Source: Lumbricus terrestris
Taxonomy: Eukaryota; Annelida; Clitellata; Crassiclitellata; Lumbricidae
Assembly: GCA_949752735.1 (NCBI GenBank)
Contig: OX457041.1
Location: 27,529,900 to 27,593,899, forward strand
Length of the DNA: 64,000 nucleotides
Reading direction: 5' to 3'
Positions 36,075 to 48,000 of this stretch are shown piece after piece; the first letter of the stretch is position 1, and each line of letters begins with the position of its first letter. Made by a program: the position numbers and the translations under genes. A model generated the notes under the pieces. That model did not search any database. It was not told where the DNA came from and saw nothing but the letters and a program-made list of their open reading frames with translations.

Positions 36075-39000
36075 GTAAGATTCTAAGTTACGTACGTAAA
36101 GGCGTTATGTAGGATTAGTTAGAATTTGTTTTTCAATGTTTGCTTACGGAATGTACCCGACACCGGTGTGTCTGGTCATACCATGTTTTATTATTCGTGA
36201 GCTTTATGTTCGAGGGCAATTCTTGTATAAGCAAAATTAAAAGTTGGGTCTCCTACGGCCGGCTGATCAGTCATCACCGTACACAGACTTTTATAGAATG
36301 GATTGCTGCAACCTTCCACAGCGAAAATATGGTAAACACGCACACTGCATGCCCGTACTCCAAACAATATGGTTGACAACGAATACAATAAATTAGAGCG
36401 CAGCGACCTATCGACGGCATTTAAGGATGAGGTAAGAAGGAAGATCAGCAATAAAGTAATTTGAATAACATTCACGTGATCAAACCGCACAGGGTTTGCG
36501 CATCGGCATGCGTTGTCTCACAGTTGTCGATGAAGACGTGATGAGCAGGTAACATTCTTTATAGGAGGCAGTTAAAAACTTTAGCATGGTTGGGGTTGTT
36601 AAGACAGAGGGGTAAAGGGAGGAGTCATCATGCCCATATAGAGGTTGTCATATGTCTGCTGGTTGACAAAAAGAAACGTGAGCTCTGTACCATTTTCTAT
36701 ATACATGAACCTTAGTAATCTCAAAGTAGTGGAGATAGCTTACTGTAAGAGATTGCAAAATTCTATTTAATCCTAGGCTAGAGCAGCAATGTTGTTTGTG
36801 TAGATGCCAGGTTACCACCGGACTTATCTATGTTAGCTTCTACCACAAAATTTTTGTCAGTTTTTAAATTAGACCATTATATTTACATTTCTCTGAGAAC
36901 CATGAGAATAACTCTTATAAACTTAATATTTGAATCACCATGTCTTGGAAATATGTCTCCTGAAAATGATCTTTATACATTAACAAAAGTGTGTGAAATT
37001 AAGTATGCAACAAAAATAGAATAAGGAAAATTTTAACAATGCGAATTTTCAGATCCTGAGCTGAAGAACATTATCGACAAGTTGGCCAACTTTGTTGCAC
37101 GCAATGGACCGGAATTTGAGGCGATGACAAAGCAGAAGCAGAAGGACAATCCGAAATTCTCGTTCCTTTTCTCGGGAGACTACTTCAACTATTACCAGTA
37201 TCGAGTGACCACAGAACAAGCAAGTATGGATGCTTTTTATGTGATTTGAATGCAATGTCTGCTAAAATAAGACACTTAGTGTGGCTATGTCATTTATAAT
37301 TGTTCCCGAAATGTGTGCCCTTTGTAAACTTAGTAACAAATAGTACAGCAACCAGACACTGTCAGTGGGAAGAACAGACAGCAAAGGGACTAAACCACAC
37401 ATTCTAGTGTGCCTCAGAGGTTTGAAAAGAGATGGCTGATACTTCATATCCATGTCTGCCCGTTGGTATGGTCTCAAGGGACGTACTCTTCAAAAAATAA
37501 AGTGAATAGCAGAGTTAAAATAGGCGTTTAAGGCATTGTTCTTTTTGTTTGTACGGCAAAAAAATAAAATTCGTGTAGTAATTCAAACCAACAAGTAAGC
37601 AGTGAGAATTGATTATAACATGACAATATAATTATAACACTACCAGGTGATAACATGTTTAACCTTTCCCACCGGACAATTTAGCTCAATTCAATCATTA
37701 ATTGGAGTGGTAGAGGTTAACGTGAGTTGAATATAGTTGCTGTATGGCAGTCTGCAAGGTGTCCATCTGACCTTTAACTCGTTTCACAGTCATCCCAAGC
37801 GGGTTGCAGGGTAAGATGGGGCAAGTAGGTATTTAACCCGCATCCTTCTGATCTTTGTGCCAGCATGTTTCTAGTCAATCATCTCCTCACCGCAATGACG
37901 GCTCTAGTTAAACGAGGTGTATGAGGTGTGCTCTTTTCTTCTATATTGTCTTCTAGTCTTGAAACAGCAGCAGCAGAAGATGGCCCAACAGCAGGCGATG
38001 GTACAGCAGGCAATCACCCAGCAGGCAATACGAACAGCGCCATGGCAACAGCCGCTGCAGCAGCAGCCTCACATGCAGCAGGCGCAGATCATTCAGGACC
38101 AGCTCGAGCAGCAACGTCAGATCGCTCAGGAAGAAATCAAGCGCAGTGAGACGAATCTCGCAGCGCAGTATCAGCGGATTCTTCAGGAGCAACAGGTAAC
38201 GACGACAGGAGCAACACTGACGCGCGATTTGGATGGATGTTTGTTGCTTTCAACTTCAATCGCTTGGCTTATGTCTGCTTTGGATTTAAGGAGACAATTG
38301 ATATGAGCACTCCTCAGTCCTGAGGCTATATACAGTTTCATAACATGATCAATATCAGTTTTCCCATGATCGATCAGGTACCTGAACCGGAACCTGGGTC
38401 ATGGAGTTGAATAACCTGTATGCCATATCTTATATGTTTCATTTGAGCACCTTTACTGAAGCAGCAAATATGATAATATCGATATGCATTGTTTCTTGCA
38501 CAAATCGGCTTGTAATGCATATTCTGTTCAATCTGAGTTTTGTTCCGTTTAACTAAGAAGAGCTACTTTTTGATAAATTCGTTAAAAGATGCTATGTAAT
38601 GGTCTGTATATTATACATAGCTTCAATTTTAGATAACCTGTTTCCACTGACCAGTGCAACATTTCAGTCCATGTTGGTGCACGGTCAAAAGCGCGCAGGA
38701 CAAAAGCGCGCAGACAAATGCGCGCAGACAAATGCGCGCAGCGACATATGCGCGCAAGACAAAAGCGCCAACCGACAAATGCGCGCAACAGGAACAATGA
38801 AATCAAAATTTCGAGTATTAGAATGACCATTTAATATAACCACAACATCGTCAGAGACGGTTGTTAAAAGTAGATGAACAAGAGCATGTGGCGTAAGGTT
38901 CAAGACCTCTCTTGCCGCAGCCTATCGATCGTGACGACGAAAATATACGCCTTCAGAGAAATGGAAGCTGGATGAAGGTCAGAGAAATGGAAGCTGGATG

Positions 39001-42000
39001 AAGGTTCGCTATAGGTGAAATGGAAGCTGGATGAAGGTCAGAGAAATAGAAGCTGGATGAAGGTTCTCTATAGATGAAATGGAAGCTGGATGAAGGTTCG
39101 CTATAGGTGAAATGGAAGCTGGATGAAGGTTCTCTATAGATGAAATAGAAGCTGGATGAAGGTTCGCTATAGGTGAAATGGAAGCCGGATGAAGGTTCTC
39201 TATAGGTGAAATGAAAACTGAATGAGGCTCGAAATTTCGATTTCATTGTTCCTGTTGCGCGCATTTGTCGATTAGTGCTTTTGTCTTGCGCGCATATGTC
39301 GCTGCGCGCATTTGTCTGCGCGCTTTTGTCCTGCGCGCTTTTGTCGGCGTGCCGTCCATGTTATATGCTATCTGAAAGGAAAGGAGTCTGATTTCGAATA
39401 GTGTACAGTGCTCAGCAATTGTCAAAACTAGCCGAATGTCCCCTCATTTATTCTTCTTATCAAAATTCCCCGTGATGCAGACGACTGCACAATTGAGAAC
39501 ATCCTCGAGGCGCGTGACTTGTACGTTATCACACTTTACTGATCAATGCATTGAAGACATGCAGATCTGCGTCCCAGGTCATGCTGGCATCAACCCATCT
39601 TCTATCATCTGCGGTGAAGAGCACCAAGAGTTCACAGTCTATTGTCTGTGGCAATGGTTCCATAAGTCGTCTATTCCCTGAAGTAAAACCATGGGGTTGG
39701 AAACCATTACTCTTCGGAGAAAGCTGTGACCCCACGCTGATGAAGTCAAGCGCACTTCCGATCAACTGATTAAATTTTCGGTTTATGACACGTGTTTTAT
39801 TGCTTTGAATATTGTTGACTGCAGGTGATGATCGATGAGGCAATTGTTGCTGCGAAGAAGAATCACATTTCATCTCTGAGCCAGGAATGCGAGATTCCGT
39901 TGGAAGAGCTCGATAAAATCGTGTTGCCAATCATCGACTCCTGCACCAAAGATGCCATTTCCGTGGGTTTTTCTTTGACAACTGTTTGCTAATTTGCTGT
40001 TGCTTAAACTTATTTAACTAACAAAATAAATAAAACATGTTATTATTATTATTGTAAAAGTTTTCAGTTCACTCATGTAATGTAAATCTGAGGCGTGGTT
40101 AGTCAGTTTCCGGTAAGAATCCGGTAGGCTTATTTTTATTTATTTAAGTTTTTTTACGGGTCCTACATGTTCATTCCAAGTGTCTAGGATATTGTTTTAC
40201 CTTGAAGTAATTTGCTCCCTAGTGCTTACAATATCTGCATTTCCCTTTATTTCAGGACCGATGATTCGTTAAATTTGTTTACTTTTGCAGGGTGTTCCTT
40301 GTTCTGGAAGTGTATTTGTTTGCCTCTGAGTTTTAATAAGGGTCTTCTCAGTGTGGTCTTTAATATTGGAAGTAATATTTTTGCTCTTCAGGTACTTTAT
40401 CATTTCAGGAGTGTGCTGATAAAAGATTAACACTACCTGTATTGTGATAAAATTGTAAGTCATTAGATTAGTATACCCAACCATGTTTGCTTAATCTGTG
40501 TAAAATTATCTTTAAGTTTTGTGTATTGTTTCTACAGAATGGTAAAAATTGGATTTTCACCCACTTCACTTCACCAAAGAGTGGAGAACTTATAACAAAA
40601 TACCTGCTGGAAAGGTTAGATGTTTTGTGAATATGTTGAGGTAAACTTTCAATATGACCTGACTGTCTAGCGGAATATGCTTTTGACAATGCAACCATTA
40701 ATCAATGCTTATGTATTATAACGATGATGTTATAAAAGTCTGTTGATTTGATTCGATTATTAGAATATGGCACAGCTAGAAACTGCTGGTTCAAATTTAT
40801 GGTCTCTCTTCCAAAAATCATATACATGTACATGATGTACTTGTCGCAATACAGTAACGGAAAGTGTGTTTTCTCTCATCACACTATCTCTCGTGAGCTC
40901 TTTGAAATTCTCAGAATACATTCGGGAGTTACTTTTTGGGACAACTGGGTTGACAAACACAGCATTCTGTAGCACTGCAGCCTTGAAAATCAGTTCAGCA
41001 GCTCGGGAAGCATTTTCGGATTATCTTAATTTGCACCTTTTTTAAACCGTTCGATATTTTGAAGTTCTTGATGAGCTCTGTATATTTGTTGCAACACATA
41101 CATACATCTGTCTGAAATGGCTTACCTATTCATCGTCGCTTTCTCATTGCACGTCAAAGTTGAGGTTGACTGCAATGTTAAAGTGAGACAGTGCAGGAGG
41201 GAGTGATGTGATTACTTAACTATTCATAATTTCCTGTTTCGTGATAAAACACTTTCATCTTAAACTGATCTTTAGAAATATGACTTGTTGCGATGACTTT
41301 AACTTGTGTTGGCCACTTGAGTTGCGTCATGATGAAAAGGTGATGATAGCTGTTACTATTCCAAAGATATTGTTTTTGTAATTTTTACTGGGCATCTCTT
41401 GCATTTAAATTTGATTTCCTTGCAGGATTCTGGACAAGGATGCGACATTTGAACTGCGTCTCCATCTGATCTATTTAATAAATGACGTTCTTCATCACTG
41501 GTAATTATTCTAACCATTCTCTTTCTTTGCTACTCTTTATCCCATCTTAATATTTATCCACATTTGTTTGAGGTTGGTATTAACACATCACACTAATTCT
41601 AGATGATTTTATTTGACTGGTGTGCAAGAACCAATGTGTAGCGACCTCAGTTATATGACATATCGTGATATGCTTAATAAAATGATGTATTTCGAGTCGT
41701 ACTTCTATTCTAAAGTTATGTTCTTTCTATTCGTAATGAGCACTGTTTAGGTTAGTGTTATTTGAACATATTATTGGTAACTATAGTTGCTCCATTGTTT
41801 TATTTATTTTGTTAGTGATATAGCCACAGAACCACTTCAATAAGTATCTGATACAACTTGACAAATGTGATACTTGACGTTGAATTTAAAGTTAGAAGCC
41901 TTCTGTGCTTTTGACTTTGCATCATTTGTACTTTTTCAATTGTATCTGTTGTAGGCATGTGACATTTTGTGATGCAATCTGACAAATCATGCTTATATTG

Positions 42001-45000
42001 CGAAACCAACATTCACAAATAAGATTAACCGAAATATTTTTGGACTTATTTTAGATGTAAGATTTGGTGAGTAAGTAGGTTATGCATATAACTCTATGAG
42101 AATGCAAACAAGTAAGTATCAGCTGTACTAATTACCCCATTTCAGCAAAATGTACAATCACTAAATGCTTTCATGCTGTATAAGCCTGATTTTGTCACAT
42201 CGCCTTGCATGTATTTGAGAGATTTAATTCTTTTGCAGTTTGCGAAAGAACGTTGACGATCTGCGTAAGCTGTTGGAAGACATCGTCGTTGCTGCTTTCT
42301 GCGTTTCTCAGCTTGATGTTGACGAAGACCGCAAGTTGAAACTGTCTAGGGTTCGTTGTTTCTCCTGGTTTTTTGTTGGACTGAGTTTGGTTTTTCTTAT
42401 CAGGTTTAATTTGTTTGGATCCTGGGTTTGTTTACTGGCTTTGGTTTATCAAATAATAATGATGGATTTATGTGATCGGTTTTTGACTATTTAATCAAAC
42501 TTGACTTTTCCCATCAGTGTTAGGATTTGTTTTTGTTTTGTTTAATTTGTGTCTCATAGGGTGTTGCTTATTTTCACCAGGCGTGGCTTTGAGTGTAGTT
42601 TTTTGTGATCAGGTTTTGTTTGACTGTTGCTGAAACGATATTTTCCTATAGCCATGGTTGCTGATGAAGCTGGTTTTCATCTTCAAAGCCTGAGTTATTC
42701 CCTTTAACTCTTTGAAACATCTCATTTGGGGGGGAGGGGGTTCCACAGTAGCCTGTCTTCCAGTCTGTTGCCCTTTGCTGCTCAACTGGTTTTGTCTCGA
42801 CAATCACGATTAGCTGATTATCGATGTAATGTAATATAAGTTGATATCTTTTAGTGTTTGTGTGCATGGAGTAATGTGAATTCGCCTAGAAGTTACCATT
42901 GACTAGTGCCTTGTGTTCTTGTAATTGTAAATTTTATCATAGATTTGTGTTGTGCAACTTTAAGGGAAGCTCATCAGTAGAACTTGTGACAATTGAGCAG
43001 CACGATTGGATTAAATTGGGAAAAGAGGCTAAAATGACTAAGAAAACCGCATGTCACCGCGTAATAGAAGAATGGTCTGGCTATAGTGAAGCTTCTTTGC
43101 TGAACTGGGAAAGTTTGGAGTGGCTGGACAAGCAGGTCACCTTACACAGCAGTGCCAAGAGATCTTGGACTAGAATATGCAGAAGGGACTTAATGACCTT
43201 GAGATGTTGCACAGCCTGAAGGACAACTAGCCTATGCATTAGCATAAAGATTTAAACTCAGACAAATGCACTTTCTTTCACGTGAAGCTAGACATATAAA
43301 TTATATGCTTAAATGTAAGTGGTCTGCTGATTGGTAGAGCCATAGCATTTCACGCATATTGTAGCTCATCAAAGTGAAAAAGGACTAGACATGTGTAAAT
43401 GGCAAGATCATAATTAACCCTGGTGTGTGTGCTTCGATTTATGGTGATCAGAGTTGTGCTGAGCAACATTTATGAGGGCGATAAAAGTTTCAAGATTAGA
43501 TACCTGAGAATTTTTCTATTTAATTCGCTAGTTCGCTGTACAAGTTATGTCTTTTTTTGTGTTTCAGCTGCTTAGCCTGTGGGAGAGTAACAACTACTTT
43601 GAACAGGGTGTCATTGATGTAAGTTTCTTTATAGATGTTTGGTTTTATACTGTAGCCAAAATAGTGTTCGTAACTGACAATGACATGTTTGGTAATACAT
43701 GGGGAATCATGTAACTCTTACCTTTCTACCAGTACATCCCAAATATGTTCATCTCGGAATGAATGTAGAGTTCCCATGTCCCCTAGTGACAAGCAGTTCA
43801 GGTGGTTTTCTAGACCCTTGAACTAGCAATGGAGGAATCCAAAAATTGTGGCTAGAGAGTGCATCAAAGGACTTGCCAATGTTTACTTGGCAGCTGCTTC
43901 TTGTATGTACCAAATTATACAGACCAAGATAAACATATGTGGGCAACTTGCCCACAGTCGTTGCTTGATGCCCATTCAGCAGAATTCAACCTGCAGTTGG
44001 TGAATTGCAAGCCAGACATGCGCTGAATTGACCAATGTGTTGTAAATGTAGAATTCGATTGCTTAAAAAATAATGTGAAATTGTCAGTTTGTTGTTTTTG
44101 TGTCCTTTAAATTGGTAGTTTTTACCCAATGCTGTGGTGCTGAGGTTCATAGAGTCTATGCAAAATGTCTTATTGCATTACACGTGTTATCTAATGATAT
44201 ACTGCAGTAGTCATGCGTCACATAGCTGTGGTGACCTCCAGCACAGTACAGTAATTTTAATTATGCAATTTGCATTGTTTTATACCATAATATATATTCA
44301 TTTTACTAACACACAAAATTGTGGGATACAAACTATAAACCTGGAAGGAGGGATGGATATTAGCCTATTGCAAGTGTGTTTCTTTAGTGTATTTTTATAA
44401 AGTGTGTTTTTATATTCTGCATAATTGTAGCGTATGAAAGACCCGGACTCTGGCATGGCTACTTATCAGGTATGACATTCAATCACTATTGCCAAATTTC
44501 CTTTATGAAGCCGCGATTGTGATAAGTATCTGCAGAGGAATATAAACAATTGTGTTGGCTTTACCTTTAAAATTGTAGACCGAACTTTCTAAGAATTTAA
44601 TTAATCTCCTGTAACTGTTACTTGTACATTGTATATTAAAGACCTTTAACCGTGTTAAGGCCAAAAAAAATAATGCTGTGTTTCCGGTAACAGAGCTCTA
44701 AAAAATTGGGTGGGTAGGTCGAAAAATATTTTTATTTTGGTAAAATATTTTTATACAGCAACTATCCGAAAAATTATACCCAACTACTCTTTTTGCATAA
44801 AGGTACATGCTGCAGCAAAGTACGTGTTCTAAGCAAGTATAAACTGCCTATTTCCCGACTGTCTGTACCTAAAATTGCTCTAGAAAACAATTCTATTAAT
44901 TTCATTTTGTTGACATCTTTTGTGGTAAGATGAAGTGGGAAGGGAAGGGGAAGATGAGTGCGAACAGAACATCACTGCTAGGGGTCGTTCCAGACTGGCC

Positions 45001-48000
45001 GAGCCAGTGACTAGTTACATCTAGAGGTTGCTAGATTTATTATCCCTAGTCACCATTACAGGTGGCTCAAGTGAGAATGATAAGGCTAGAGGTTTTTCAA
45101 GACTGGCAACCAGGAAGTAGTTAGGCAGGCGTGAAACTCTAAGGCAATGTCACTGTAAATAAAAAAAATGTACAAAATTTTCAGAGTCTCGGCAATAAAA
45201 GTGAGTCAGTCGGGTTACCGGAAACACAACTTTTTTTGCCTAAAATCCAACTCTATACGGAAGCAATGTCACCATATTATGTTAATAAAAGTATTTTTAA
45301 ACAAGTTTAAAAAAAAATTTACTAAAAATTTTTTTTTTTAAATTTAATAAAAAAAATTTCAATAAATTTTTTTTACAAAATTATTTGAGTCGCGGCAATG
45401 AAAGAAGGTCGGTCGGGTTACCGGAAACACAACATTTTTTTTGGCCTAACTTTACTTGCATAGACCGTGCCTTTTGACTGAAGCTTCTGTTGTTGCCTGT
45501 CATCAGTTTTGTTAAGTTTCCGTTACAGACTATGCTTTTAGAAGTTTTTGTAGAGTGATCTGTAAGAAATTGTGTTGTCGCAGTCTCATAAGCTATCTCT
45601 GTAAAGTATCTATGGTTTGTGTCTTCAATGACTCTTCACTTTCAGCCGTGGCACATGTGTGTTTGGGTGTGTGGGTGTGTGCATTTTGTGTTCCATCCTA
45701 TCCTCACCTTTTGACCTTGCCACCAACAGTGCGTGTTTAGCTTTCTCAGATGATTGAGTGTTTGCTTTTATAAAAGGCGAGCCTCATAACGGACCATGCG
45801 ACTGAGGTGACGCATATCTCGACCGAAATGAACGCTCGATATCTGGCGCTTCAGAAACAACACCAGGACTTTGTCAACCACTGGAACAGCCAGATCACAA
45901 CTCTCGAACAACAGTTACTTCTCCAGAGTAAGTTACTTCTCCAGTGTAAGTCATATAATTGGGAACATCTCTGTGTTAGTCATTGTATTAGGAATATCTC
46001 TGGACATTCATGTATGTGTAATGCATGCATACATATGCATATAAGCAGGTACATATGTCGATTGTGGTGCTTATTGTTTGTGATTTATCGCAGTTGTGTT
46101 AGTTTATAAATAAAACTTAATCCTTTAATAATGAGCATGTAGTAAACTAGCACAGCTGACCATTAAAGGTTTAAAAATATAAGCTTTTTTACTTGTATGT
46201 ACGAAAGTGGAGGCCAAATATTTGCACCTGACTTGTTTGTTTCTATTTTAGGTTCAACTGGTACGAGCCTAATCAGTGCGGCATCTACCCAGATGGCGAT
46301 AGGATCTTCTGCTGCACTGATCTCGCAAGCGCCACCTAGTGGCATTGGTACCAGCCAGCTGTCCATTCCTCTGCCTATAGTGCAGCCATTGGTGGCTTCA
46401 CAGGTCTGTGCATTGGTTTTATCAAATGTTGGCTTTGCTTCTTTGTTTCACAGTATCTATCAAGCGCTGCTGTGACTTTTAAAGTGCTTTGAATGATCAA
46501 AGCAGAAACCCTTTAAAGAAATCCTTTGATAGTAACATTGGGCACTTTGTAAATGTCGTATTACATGCTTCTTGCTTGCATACATTTGTCTATGCACCAG
46601 ATGCATACATACAGAGTGGGCCATAAAAAGTACCCCCTAAGGTTTTTTGCCAATATCTTGGCCAGAAGTATGAATTTTTAAATGCAATTTACAGGCTTAA
46701 GGCTACCTTTTTATGGCCTACCCTGTATGTTCAGGCATATGCACACATACATAATCCACACAATCCAGGTACATGGATACATACATGCACTTGACTTGCA
46801 TATAGTTATACATGTACATGTATTCACTATTCATGTATATATATTTTGTATGTATGTATTTGTGCCTTTAGACTCCGGAGTGCATAGAAATTAGCTCATT
46901 GTTCGTTACTTGTATTTGTTGATCAATGCATCTTGTTGCAGTGTTCTCTGACATCAACAGCGCAGCAATCAATGGCTCAAGTTGGAGGTCCAATGGTCTT
47001 TCCTCCACCAGGTTTTGGTCCACCACCTCTTGGTTTTAGCCAACCACCACCTGGGTTTGGACCGCTCCCACCCCCTCAACAGTTTGACTACGCACATGGT
47101 ATGTAAACGATTGTCTTATCTTGTAATATACTGGATGATTGGTATTTGCTGGATGGTGTATACATACTTAATGGTTGGTATACGGCTATACGCTGAATGA
47201 TGAATATCTTAGATAATAGTTTTAACCAAGCTGTCAGTAATTTAACTCTGACAGCTTGTACTTGAGGACGGTGGAGGGAAAGAATTAATGTTTAGGGGAC
47301 ACTTTAGCTTGTGGACAGGATGATGGTGATATAATTAATGCTTACTGGATGGATATTTGTTGGTTGATCGCTGCATGTTTGTGGTGGGGTTTGTCTCCAG
47401 ATGCACAAACACTCAGCCGCAGACAAACCTGTTTTATATATACTTTTATAACTCAAGCGTAAGTTGGGTTGTTGAAAGATACTTCGTTAGCATGCTTCAT
47501 TTTATCATTGATTGTGGTGCTCAATGTTGTTGTCCAGACAATTTGTTTGTCAAGGACAGCATTATAATGAGCTTCTCACGCACCTGTATGCACCTACATG
47601 CACATATAAACAGGTGCGCACACATGCATTGCATATATGATATACATAAAATATGTGTGGATAATCATGTAACAATTTTTTAAACTCTAAGATCTGAGAA
47701 TCCTGTTTTTGTTGACCTTTCAGGTCAAGTTCCACCGCTGATGGGAGACTTTGGAGGTCTTCCTCCATCGCTTTCAAGTGCAGGACCACCACCGACAATT
47801 CATCTGCCTGATCTGAGCAAACCACCTCCAGGGTTTCCACCTGCTGGAGGCTTCCCCTCTGGAGCTATTCCACCTCTGATGCCTCCCAATTCTGATGCTG
47901 ATCTGATGCCTTCGATGCCATATTTTGACCTACCTGCTGGGCTAATGGCACCTCTTGTTAAGGTAAGACAGGTTGACACCTCTCGTTAAGGTTAGACAGG

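Noticed and set aside
39529..39930. 133-codon - strand open frame in CHERP
   Set aside because: Antisense to CHERP exon 4 and intron 3; no domain and no sign of its own promoter or splice sites.
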